This document shows positions 1-5,537 of a stretch of 5,996 nucleotides of DNA, in pieces. Made by a program: the position numbers and the translations under genes. Below the pieces are notes generated by a model. The model was not told the origin of the DNA. It did not search any database and saw nothing but the letters and a program-made list of their open reading frames with translations. Source of the DNA: an uncultured Clostridia bacterium (GTDB lineage: Bacteria; Bacillota; Clostridia; Lachnospirales; CAMVHY01); assembly GCA_947167415.1 (NCBI GenBank), contig CAMVHY010000094.1, forward strand, positions 1-5,996, given 5' to 3'. Position 1 is the stretch's first letter. Every line of letters starts with the position of its first letter.

Positions 1-67
1 TCCTCGCTGTCGGCATTAATCCCTCTAGCTTTTTATATTGTGTCTTTGTCAGTTTTATTTCTTTATT
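1..67 (-). mobile_element. 5' end of an IS5-type transposase, cut by the window edge
   Basis: On the minus strand the frame from 67 down to 2 reads NKEIKLTKTQYKKLEGLMPTAR without a stop and runs off the window. The segment LTKTQYKKLEGLMPTAR resembles the N-terminal domain that opens many IS5/IS4-type transposases (pattern 'LT..Q...L..LMP..R'), which bind transposon ends and catalyse cut-and-paste transposition. No ATG, GTG or TTG precedes this motif in frame. The codon at 58-56 is ATA, which could be a decayed ATG or a rare start, and CTG follows at 52-50. Stops lie just upstream at 70-68 and 73-71. Only about 20 residues are visible, so the family call rests on a short motif recognised from memory. 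The copy may be inactive if ATA replaced the original start. Confidence 0.45.
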
Positions 68-97
68 TTATCACTTTTTTCTTTGCTCAATATATTT

Positions 98-142
98 TTA
101 TTTTATGTGAACGCTGCCTAATCTAATATTGTTTTCTTTCAT
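98..142 (-). pseudogene. Start of a small gene, probably interrupted by an IS
   Basis: An ATG at 142-140 is preceded by an excellent Shine-Dalgarno sequence: GGAGG on the minus strand at 154-150, 7 bases before the ATG. The frame gives only MKENNIRLGSVHIK and stops at 100-98. So strong a ribosome binding site in front of 14 codons suggests a real gene start that has been truncated. A transposase-like reading frame begins about 80 bases further on. The most economical reading is that an insertion sequence entered near codon 8, after the TTA at 121-119, and that the remaining codons belong to the IS end. It could instead be a short leader peptide. The product cannot be identified from these residues. 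Confidence 0.4.
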
Positions 143-203
143 AACAAACCCTCCTTCAACAAACACAAAAAACATACAATTATAAAAACCACAAGCGACA
201 AAT

Positions 204-230
204 ATATACCGACCTATTTTATCGGTATAT
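204..230. repeat. 9-bp perfect inverted repeat (hairpin or operator-like)
   Basis: ATATACCGA at 204-212 and TCGGTATAT at 222-230 are perfect inverted repeats around a 9-base spacer. On neither strand is the repeat followed by a run of T, so it does not look like an intrinsic terminator. It lies about 60 bases upstream of the ATG at 142, with a TATAAT-like hexamer between (plus-strand ATTATA at 179-184). An operator for a dimeric regulator or a leader hairpin of that small gene is possible. No regulator is visible nearby. Confidence 0.4.
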
Positions 231-296
231 AAAAATTATACCACGACAAAATTTTTTTATTAAAGTCATGAGATCTACTTATATGAATCACGGCAT

Positions 297-336
297 AAAA
301 AAAGATTGACTGATTTATTGCCAGTCAATCTTTTTA
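297..336 (-). terminator. Intrinsic terminator of the pgcA-rapZ operon, bidirectional in form
   Basis: AAAGATTGACTG at 301-312 pairs perfectly with CAGTCAATCTTT at 322-333 around a 9-base loop. On the minus strand the stem is followed by six T, about 55 bases after the rapZ stop. It is flanked by A on one side and T on the other, so it could also end plus-strand transcripts. It closes the operon and insulates it from the small gene at 142. Confidence 0.9.
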
Positions 337-388
337 ACGAACCAAATTTTTTTAGTAATCCAATATACCTTAGCTTTATTTGTCTGTG

Positions 389-1246
389 TCAATTAATTTT
401 AATATCCCTATGATTTATCAAAACATTTCTTCCGCCATCAAATAATTTTTTATAAATCTCATTTGCAATCGTAACCGACCTGTGTTTTCCTCCAGTGCAT
501 CCAATACTAATTACCAATTGATTTTTCCCCTCATGAATATAATTCGGAATCAAAAAATTTATTAAATCCAAAACCTTATCCAAAAATTTGTGACTCAACT
601 CAAACTTTAAAACATAATTTTTTACATCCAAATCATTTCCTGTCAAGTTTTTTAATTCTTTAATATAAAATGGATTTGGCAAAAATCTTACATCAAAAAC
701 TAAATCAGAATCTTCTGGAATTCCATATTTAAATCCAAACGAAATTATATTAATCATCAAGCCATCAAATTTTTTTTGCGCCACAAATATATCATTTATT
801 TTCTCTTTCAAATCATTTGCTTTCATAAAACTTGTATCAATTATATAATCCGCGCGACTTTTTACTTTTTTTAAAATCTCACGCTCTTTTTTTATCCCAA
901 AAATAATTCTTTCGCTTTTTGCTTTTGCAATCGGATGAACTCTTCGTGTTTCTTTAAATCTTTTTACTAAAACATTATCGCTTGCATCTAAAAATAAAAT
1001 TTTATAATTCGCTTTATCAATTTTTTCCAGATTAAAAAATAAATCATTAAATAATTTTCCACCACGAATATCTATTCCAATCGCAACTTTTTTTATTTGC
1101 GTACTCATTTCAAAATACATTTGAGCAAATTTTAAAATTAAAAACGGTGGCAAATTATCAATACAAAAAAAACCTACGTCTTCCAAAAATTTTAAAACCG
1201 AACTTTTTCCAGCGCCTGACATTCCCGTTACAATTATAAATTTCAT
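389..1246 (-). CDS. rapZ: RapZ-family P-loop nucleotide-binding regulator
   Basis: This encodes a 285-residue cytoplasmic protein of the RapZ/YvcJ family. Known members bind ATP/GTP. E. coli RapZ is an RNA-binding adaptor that senses glucosamine-6-phosphate and controls glmS, while Bacillus YvcJ hydrolyses GTP and affects competence. Numbering from the ATG at 1246, the Walker A loop GMSGAGKS is at 8-15, the family motif CIDNLPP at about 28-34, a Walker-B-like LFLDA at about 84-88, and ETRRVHP just after. The C-terminal half has SFGFKYGIP at about 169-177, FDVRFLPNP, and the signature GCTGGKHRSV at about 249-258, ending near an HRD. Length is normal for the family. A TTG at 1258 would add four residues but has no spaced ribosome binding site. 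The ATG at 1246 shares one base with the pgcA TAA stop (TAATG), which indicates translational coupling. The glmR/yvcK and whiA neighbours usual in Bacillota do not follow. Confidence 0.95.
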   Translation of the reverse strand: MKFIIVTGMSGAGKSSVLKFLEDVGFFCIDNLPPFLILKFAQMYFEMSTQIKKVAIGIDIRGGKLFNDLFFNLEKIDKANYKILFLDASDNVLVKRFKETRRVHPIAKAKSERIIFGIKKEREILKKVKSRADYIIDTSFMKANDLKEKINDIFVAQKKFDGLMINIISFGFKYGIPEDSDLVFDVRFLPNPFYIKELKNLTGNDLDVKNYVLKFELSHKFLDKVLDLINFLIPNYIHEGKNQLVISIGCTGGKHRSVTIANEIYKKLFDGGRNVLINHRDIKIN

Positions 1247-2973
1247 TAAACTAAACAACCTTGCAAGTCATAATTTTTTATTTCACTTAAAAAATTTTTA
1301 CTCAACAAATCTAATTTTTTGTCCACGTCAATTAAATTTTTTCCAACCACTCCAAAATAAATTTTTAACTTTGGCTCAGTTCCCGAAGGTCTAACACAAA
1401 TCCATGAATCATCTTCAAATTCAAAATAAATTACATCCGACTTAGGCAATTTTAATTCCATAATTTCTCCATTAAAAAACTTTTTAATTCCCAATTTATA
1501 ATCACTAAAAGACTTTATTTTTAAACCATTAATCTCTTTTAATTTATTTTCCCTCAAGCAACTCATAATTTTTTTTATTTTTTCAAGTCCATCAAAACCT
1601 TTTAATTCCATCGATTCAAGTTTTTCCCTATGATAACCATATTTTTTATAAATATTATCCAAAGCTACAAGCAAGTTTAAATTTTTTTCTTTATAATAAT
1701 CCGCTATTTCACAAATTAACATCGCTGCAACAATCGCATCTTTATCTCGTGCATGTGTTCCAATTAAACATCCATAACTTTCTTCAAATCCAAAAACAAA
1801 ATTTTTATCTTTCTCAAATTTTTTAATTTCCTGCGCGATATATTTAAATCCCGTCAAAACATCAATATATTCTGCGTGATAATCTAACGCAATTAATTTT
1901 GCCATTCTACTCGATACAATCGTCGATATAATTACGGGATTCACCGGCATTTTACTTAACTTTTTTTTCTGTGACAAAATATATTCCAATAATAAAACTC
2001 CTGTCATATTTCCTGTTAAAAATTTATATTCATCATTTTTATCTTTAACCGCAACTCCAATTCTATCTGAATCTGGATCCGTCGCTAAAATTATATCTGC
2101 ATTTTTTTCTTTCGCTAATTTTAAAGCCAAATCAAACGCTTTTGGATTTTCAGGATTTGGAATTCCAATCGTTTTAAAACTTGGATCTGGTGACTCTTGT
2201 TCTTTTACGACATAAACATTTTCAAATTCACTTTCTTTTAAAATCCTTTGCACCAATTTATTTCCTGCACCATTTAACGGCGTATAAACTATTTTTAAAT
2301 CATGTTTTAAATCTAAATTTATCCTTTGCTCTTTAATTTTTTTTATATACTCATCATCAATTTCTTTTCCTATTAAATTTAACAATCCTTTTTCAAGTGC
2401 TTCATCTTCGCTCATTAATTTTATTTGATTAAAATCCGTAATTTTATTTACGCAATCAACTATTTCTTTATCAACCGGTGAAACAACTTGCCCACCATCT
2501 TCTCCATAAACTTTATAACCGTTATATTCTTTTGGATTATGACTTGCAGTAATTACAACTCCTGCGCAACAATTTAAATATCTTACGGCAAAAGATAAAA
2601 CAGGCGTTGGATGCAATTCATCAAATAAATAACTTTTTATTCCGTTTGCATTTAAAACCAACGCTGTCTCTTTTGCGAATTCTTGTGAATATAATCGCGA
2701 ATCATATGCAATCGCAACACTTTTATTTTTTTCTCGGCTTTTATTTATAAAATTAGCTAGCCCTTGTGAAATTTTTCTGATTACATATTTATTTATTCGA
2801 TTCGTTCCAATTCCAATTATTCCACGCAATCCACCTGTTCCAAATTCTAAATCTTTATAAAATCTCTCTTTTATTTCTTTATCATCATTAAAAATATTTT
2901 TTAAATCCAATTTATCCGCGTCGTCAATATAAATATTTTCAGTCCATGATAAATATTTTTCTTTATAATCCAA
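1246..2973 (-). CDS. pgcA: Phosphoglucomutase / phosphomannomutase, alpha-D-phosphohexomutase superfamily
   Basis: This 575-residue cytoplasmic enzyme probably interconverts glucose-6-phosphate and glucose-1-phosphate, feeding UDP-glucose, glycolipid and envelope polymer synthesis. All four superfamily motifs are present: TASHNP at 142-147 with catalytic phosphoserine S144, the Mg2+ loop DPDSDR at 299-304, the sugar loop GFEESYG at 395-401, and the phosphate-binding RPSGTEPK at 528-535. Length and the N-terminal FYKDLEFGTGGLRG match Bacillus PgcA. The start is a TTG at 2973-2971, with GGAG 11 bases upstream. In-frame TTG and GTG codons occur further upstream, but MDYKEKYLSW aligns with the family's usual beginning and the proposed transcription start lies close by. 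It is first in the operon and overlaps rapZ by one base. Other hexose phosphates, including mannose-6-phosphate, cannot be excluded as substrates. Confidence 0.95.
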   Translation of the reverse strand: MDYKEKYLSWTENIYIDDADKLDLKNIFNDDKEIKERFYKDLEFGTGGLRGIIGIGTNRINKYVIRKISQGLANFINKSREKNKSVAIAYDSRLYSQEFAKETALVLNANGIKSYLFDELHPTPVLSFAVRYLNCCAGVVITASHNPKEYNGYKVYGEDGGQVVSPVDKEIVDCVNKITDFNQIKLMSEDEALEKGLLNLIGKEIDDEYIKKIKEQRINLDLKHDLKIVYTPLNGAGNKLVQRILKESEFENVYVVKEQESPDPSFKTIGIPNPENPKAFDLALKLAKEKNADIILATDPDSDRIGVAVKDKNDEYKFLTGNMTGVLLLEYILSQKKKLSKMPVNPVIISTIVSSRMAKLIALDYHAEYIDVLTGFKYIAQEIKKFEKDKNFVFGFEESYGCLIGTHARDKDAIVAAMLICEIADYYKEKNLNLLVALDNIYKKYGYHREKLESMELKGFDGLEKIKKIMSCLRENKLKEINGLKIKSFSDYKLGIKKFFNGEIMELKLPKSDVIYFEFEDDSWICVRPSGTEPKLKIYFGVVGKNLIDVDKKLDLLSKNFLSEIKNYDLQGCLV

Positions 2974-3003
2974 AAATAATCACGCTCCAACTTTTTTGCC
3001 ACG

Positions 3004-3032
3004 AATAAATTTTAAAATCTTATTCATGACAA
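3004..3032 (-). promoter_or_regulatory. Probable sigma-A promoter of pgcA-rapZ, within repeat copy 1
   Basis: On the minus strand TTGTCA (-35, 3032-3027) and TTTATT (-10, 3009-3004) are 17 bases apart. That is five and four matches to consensus. Transcription would start near 2997, about 25 bases before the TTG start of pgcA. The same two hexamers with the same spacing occur at 5417-5445 upstream of the GIY-YIG gene, and this duplication supports function. The AT palindrome just upstream could act as an UP element. Confidence 0.55.
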
Positions 3033-3033
3033 G

Positions 3034-3048
3034 TTAATTTTAAATTAA
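3034..3048. promoter_or_regulatory. AT-only palindrome upstream of the pgcA -35 box
   Basis: TTAATTTTAAATTAA is a perfect 7+1+7 inverted repeat lying directly upstream of the proposed -35 hexamer on the minus strand. The identical palindrome sits at the same place in copy 3 (5447-5461). An UP element for RNA polymerase or a regulator site are both possible. In so AT-rich a genome the palindrome alone is weak evidence; its duplicated context is the better argument. Confidence 0.4.
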
Positions 3049-3081
3049 TGACGTACGAAAACAAAAATTTTTTATCCCAAC

Positions 3082-3125
3082 AAAAAAACTCCCGTTTTAA
3101 AATTTAAACGCAGAGTCTCTTTTTA
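3082..3125 (-). terminator. Intrinsic terminator in repeat copy 1
   Basis: On the minus strand AAAAGAGACTCTGCGTTT pairs with AAAACGGGAGTTTTTTT around a short AT loop. One G bulges and there are G-U pairs, and a run of seven T follows. It is shared with the other two copies. It lies about 130 bases after the stop of the orphan membrane gene and is the only terminator visible for it; it also shields the pgcA promoter. Confidence 0.75.
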
Positions 3126-3240
3126 TACCAACCAAAATTTGATTTTTAAAAATAAAATACAAACACGCAACGATAGCATTCGATAATTTTGTAGCAAGAA
3201 GCGATATTATATGAATTTTTTTCAGTTATACTTAAACTTT
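3097..3240 (-). pseudogene. 3' remnant of a second GIY-YIG family gene
   Basis: The minus strand here encodes a decayed version of the C-terminus of the intact GIY-YIG protein at 4605-5378. The remnant reads ISLLATKLSNAIVA then CLYFIFKNQILVGIK. The intact protein has ISFLASKLLNVTAA, two extra residues, then GLYFMYNGEILVDIR. The DNA matches from about 3240, immediately after the stop of the upstream orphan gene, through the shared terminator. There is no start, the upstream part of the homologous stretch contains stops, and about 200 N-terminal residues, including the whole nuclease-like domain, are missing. A one-base difference near the end shifts the last residues to a DSAFKF ending. It is most simply the tail of a duplicated copy whose body was deleted or replaced. 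Confidence 0.8.
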
Positions 3241-3255
3241 CTCAAATAATATTCA

Positions 3256-4428
3256 TTAATTATTATCATCTCTATTCTCATTACCCATAACACCTTCTAC
3301 TTTGGACTTATCCCCTTTATTATTAATAACTTGAAGTGGATTAGCTTGTTTCTTCTCATTAACTATTTTTAACGGTTTAATTTTTTCAATTTCACTATTC
3401 TTGCTATTTCCATCATTTCCTTTTTTTTGTTGTTTTTGTTTATACTCTTCATATTCCACCTTTTTTTGTTTAAGCTTATCGTTAAGATTCAAATTCGATT
3501 TACTGTCAAGATTTTGTTCGCTTTCAGTTTGTATTTTTTGTACGAAGGCGTTTATAGCTGATCGTCTGTTTTTCCATCCAACATATGGTCCTATAACAAC
3601 CGCACTGAAAACAATTGGAGATCCAATCAAAGACAATAATAAAACATCGGACACTCCAAATCCAAAAAAAGCTGTCAATCCAACAGCAATAGCAAGGATA
3701 GCTGTAAACGGCAAAGTTTTTAATTCACCTATTACAAAATGTTTTAGTTTTTTCTCTTGTTTCTCTGCGCTTTCTTTAGCTCTTCTATTTTCTTCTTCTT
3801 TAGCTCTTCTATTTTCTTCTTCTTTAGCTTCTTTGTTTTTTTGGTTTTCTCGTTGTGCGCCTTCTACAAGATTCTTATTGTTTATTTCTAATTTTAAGTC
3901 ATTGATTTTCTCATAACAATCTTTAATAAATTCACATCCGCCAAGCTCTATCAAGTCATTATACGTAAACAAATCATGTATGTTAATTTTAGCGTTTTCA
4001 GCGCGATTTACAAGTCCTTGAACATAAATTTTAAAATATTCTTTTGCGAGCTCATATGGCGAATCTAATCTAAATTGTTGTAGGCTCTCTCGTTTTTCTA
4101 CTGTGGATTGTTTGTCATGACAAACAATATCTTTTAGCAAGCTATAAAAGCGCATAAAACTAAAATTAGCTAATTCTTTGGGACTATATCCATGTCCAAG
4201 CGCAGCATCTATATACGCAGCGTTCCTTAATTGTTTATCTTGTACACTAAAACCCACAGGTATATTTGAATCTATTATTTGGTTTATTTGTTTTTTTACT
4301 TCTTGCTTATTTGCCCAACTCGTTATTGTTATGCTCAAACCGTGCTTCATTGACAACATTATTTTTTTCAGTATGGGTAAGAATCTAACATTCAAATTCT
4401 CTTTTTCTTTTTTTAATTTTTCTTGCAT
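3256..4428 (-). CDS. Orphan protein with coiled coils and a two-helix membrane hairpin
   Basis: I do not recognise this 390-residue protein. The ATG at 4428 is chosen because GGAGG (4441-4437) precedes it by 8 bases; a TTG at 4449 lies upstream of that site. There is no signal peptide. Residues 1 to about 165 form a mixed, soluble-looking region. About 173-230 is highly charged and probably helical coiled coil, including a duplicated eight-residue unit (AKEEENRR). Two hydrophobic segments follow at about 239-259 (LPFTAILAIAVGLTAFFGF) and 262-284, separated by only a few residues (GVSD). A charged, low-complexity tail with Lys/Gln-rich coiled coil (about 315-335) and many Asn, Lys and Glu ends the protein. 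This predicts a membrane hairpin with both ends in the cytosol. A strong promoter of its own lies upstream and the copy-1 terminator downstream. Structural, scaffold or exported-effector roles are possible but unsupported. Confidence 0.85.
   Translation of the reverse strand: MQEKLKKEKENLNVRFLPILKKIMLSMKHGLSITITSWANKQEVKKQINQIIDSNIPVGFSVQDKQLRNAAYIDAALGHGYSPKELANFSFMRFYSLLKDIVCHDKQSTVEKRESLQQFRLDSPYELAKEYFKIYVQGLVNRAENAKINIHDLFTYNDLIELGGCEFIKDCYEKINDLKLEINNKNLVEGAQRENQKNKEAKEEENRRAKEEENRRAKESAEKQEKKLKHFVIGELKTLPFTAILAIAVGLTAFFGFGVSDVLLLSLIGSPIVFSAVVIGPYVGWKNRRSAINAFVQKIQTESEQNLDSKSNLNLNDKLKQKKVEYEEYKQKQQKKGNDGNSKNSEIEKIKPLKIVNEKKQANPLQVINNKGDKSKVEGVMGNENRDDNN
3774..3828 (-). repeat. 24-bp tandem repeat inside the orphan membrane gene
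   Basis: Two exact 24-base units (3781-3804 and 3805-3828, each beginning TCTTCTATTT and ending TCTTTAGC on the plus strand) are preceded by a partial unit, CTTTAGC. They encode the repeated peptide EENRRAKE in the coiled coil just before the first membrane helix. Exact DNA identity points to a recent duplication, so copy number may vary between strains. Confidence 0.85.
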
Positions 4429-4466
4429 AAAAATCGCCTCCAAAAACAAATAATAATCGTAACTAT

Positions 4467-4495
4467 ATTATAAATTATATTTTTTCTGTTGTCAA
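4467..4495 (-). promoter_or_regulatory. Perfect-consensus sigma-A promoter of the orphan membrane gene
   Basis: On the minus strand TTGACA (4495-4490) and TATAAT (4472-4467) are exact consensus hexamers with the ideal 17-base spacer. Transcription should start near 4460, giving a leader of about 32 bases that contains the GGAGG ribosome binding site. This is the best promoter in the window and predicts strong, largely constitutive expression unless repressed; no clear operator is visible. Confidence 0.85.
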
Positions 4496-4540
4496 TTAAA
4501 TTTTTATTCAGTAACTCTTATTCTATCTTCATTTTAGTTT

Positions 4541-4640
4541 TCAATTAGCCGCATGTAAAAACAAAAATTTTTTATCCCAACAAAAAAAACTCCCGTTTTA
4601 AAATTTAAACGCAGAGTCTTTTTCTTATATCAACCAAAAT
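4541..4640 (-). repeat. Intergenic module, copy 2 (3' end of the intact GIY-YIG gene)
   Basis: The core at 4557-4619 nearly matches copies 1 and 3. On its right it is continuous with the coding end of the intact GIY-YIG gene, which shows where the module came from. On its left, similarity fades: the stretch at about 4510-4556 aligns only loosely with the palindrome and promoter of copies 1 and 3, and the TTGTCA box is not kept. The unrelated consensus promoter at 4467-4495 takes over that role. Confidence 0.85.
4582..4625 (-). terminator. Intrinsic terminator of the GIY-YIG gene, overlapping its last codons
   Basis: On the minus strand AAAAAGACTCTGCGTTT pairs with AAAACGGGAGTTTTTTTT, with one bulged G and some G-U pairs, followed by an eight-T run. 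The 5' arm is formed by the final codons and the TAA stop at 4607-4605, so coding sequence and terminator overlap. It separates this gene from the promoter of the orphan membrane gene. Confidence 0.8.
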
Positions 4641-5378
4641 TTCACCGTTATACATAAAATATAAACCACCTTGTGCAGCAGTAACATTTAATAATTTTGA
4701 TGCAAGGAATGATATCGTATAAATTTTTCCATTGTACTCAACTTTATTTACATTATCTTTTGTTATGCAAGTTATATTTTTATCTCTAACAAAAACAAGT
4801 CTTGAACCTACTGGAATTCCAAGCATACTAAATTTTAATCTTCCCAGTTTTTTTGTTTTATTGTTATAAGAATTTTCGTGAGTTACATTTATAAATTTCG
4901 TTTGCTCAAAATAGTTATCCGAAAAAGGATTTTTTTTAAGCTGTTCTTCATCACCATTTATTTGCGCAATTGCGGATAAAATATCATATGCCTTTTGGCA
5001 ATTTATTTCATAAAACTCTCGATTTTTAGAATGTCTTAAAGAAGAATCAAGCGTATCGATTAAATTATGCAACCTTAAATCTTCCAATCTTTTTTTTACT
5101 TTATATATCGCATAACAATGGAAAGGATCAGGAAGTCCAGAATTTCTGTTCAATATTTTTAAACGTTTTTGAACATCATCTGCATAACCAATTTTAATAA
5201 GTTGCGGAAAAGCAGGATTCACAAAAATATAAATAGCCCCGACAAAATTCTTCTTTTTATACCAGCCATAATTATAGCCTCGTTTTTTTAGTTCGGTTTC
5301 TACGTTTATAGAAATAATATTAATAATATCTTCGTCAGAATACTTTGATAAATTTCCCATTTTAATTTTCAGCTCCAT
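4605..5378 (-). CDS. GIY-YIG (T5orf172/MUG113-like) family protein
   Basis: This is a 257-residue soluble protein. An N-terminal helical stretch (about 10-45) is followed by a T5orf172-like GIY-YIG domain at about 47-135. There GAIYIFVNP (48-55) stands for the GIY strand, LIKIGYADD (60-68) for the YIG strand, KRLKIL carries the expected Arg (R72), and REFYE (120-124) supplies the acidic residue. After a polar linker, a second conserved domain at about 179-254 (LKFSMLGIPVGSRLVFV to ILVDIRKRL) resembles C-terminal segments of clostridial 'GIY-YIG nuclease family' proteins as I recall them. Relatives occur in phages and mobile regions; DNA binding or cleavage is likely, the target unknown. The ATG at 5378 has no clear ribosome site. 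An in-frame ATG at 5360 has GGAG 12 bases upstream, so the start may be six residues later. Its 3' end is echoed at 3097-3240 and 5509-5563. Confidence 0.85.
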   Translation of the reverse strand: MELKIKMGNLSKYSDEDIINIISINVETELKKRGYNYGWYKKKNFVGAIYIFVNPAFPQLIKIGYADDVQKRLKILNRNSGLPDPFHCYAIYKVKKRLEDLRLHNLIDTLDSSLRHSKNREFYEINCQKAYDILSAIAQINGDEEQLKKNPFSDNYFEQTKFINVTHENSYNNKTKKLGRLKFSMLGIPVGSRLVFVRDKNITCITKDNVNKVEYNGKIYTISFLASKLLNVTAAQGGLYFMYNGEILVDIRKRLCV

Positions 5379-5416
5379 AACGAATAAACGTAAACAAACA
5401 TCTTTTTTTCGTCATA

Positions 5417-5445
5417 AATAAATTTAAAAATTCTATTCATGACAA
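5417..5445 (-). promoter_or_regulatory. Probable promoter of the GIY-YIG gene, within repeat copy 3
   Basis: TTGTCA (5445-5440) and TTTATT (5422-5417) on the minus strand are separated by 17 bases, exactly as in front of pgcA. The start of transcription would be near 5410, about 32 bases before the ATG at 5378. The spacer sequence differs somewhat from copy 1 while both hexamers and the spacing are kept. Confidence 0.55.
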
Positions 5446-5493
5446 GTTAATTTTAAATTAATGGCGAACGAAAACAAAAATTTTTTATCCCAA

Positions 5494-5537
5494 CAAAAAA
5501 CTCCCGTTTTAAAATTCAAACGCAGAATCTTTTTTTA
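5494..5537 (-). terminator. Intrinsic terminator in repeat copy 3
   Basis: This is the same hairpin as in copies 1 and 2, with one C-to-T change in the 5' arm (GATTCTGCG instead of GACTCTGCG on the minus strand) that is tolerated as a G-U pair. A six-T run follows. It would end minus-strand transcripts entering from beyond 5540 and so insulate the GIY-YIG gene promoter. Confidence 0.65.

Larger units (their letters stand above)
2993..3135 (-). repeat. Intergenic module, copy 1 (terminator, AT palindrome, promoter)
   Basis: This is the first of three direct copies of one intergenic unit. The core at about 3058-3118 (plus-strand landmarks TTTTTTATCCCAAC, ACTCCCGTTTTAAAAT, AACGCAGAGTCT) is nearly identical to 4557-4619 and 5471-5530. 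With copy 3 the match continues left through the palindrome TTAATTTTAAATTAA (3034-3048) and the promoter to about 2993. To the right it continues into a decayed GIY-YIG gene end. Differences from copy 3 are mostly single substitutions and homopolymer changes. Confidence 0.9.

Noticed and set aside
204..230. The hairpin as an intrinsic terminator
   Set aside because: Neither strand has a T-run after the stem, and the real terminator lies at 297-336.
2974..3003. Upstream in-frame TTG (2991) and GTG (3003) starts for pgcA
   Set aside because: They leave little or no room after the proposed promoter, lack a spaced ribosome site and add residues not expected before MDYKEKYLSW.
3401..3916. A long open frame on the plus strand (171 codons)
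   Set aside because: It lies antisense inside the orphan membrane gene and is rich in Ser, Phe, Leu and Cys, the typical shadow of a Lys/Glu-rich coiled-coil gene. It has no ribosome site, and the minus-strand gene has a perfect promoter and ribosome site.
4429..4449. A longer start (TTG at 4449) for the orphan membrane protein
   Set aside because: The GGAGG site at 4437-4441 lies inside that extension and is correctly placed for the ATG at 4428.
4178..4453. A second plus-strand open frame (91 codons)
   Set aside because: It is antisense to the N-terminal half of the orphan gene, has no Shine-Dalgarno sequence, and its composition is a shadow of the opposite strand.
4556..4600. The conserved module tail as a small RNA or riboswitch
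   Set aside because: The conservation is explained by a terminator, promoter and recent duplication. No aptamer-like multi-helix structure is visible, and its position is after gene ends rather than in a long leader.
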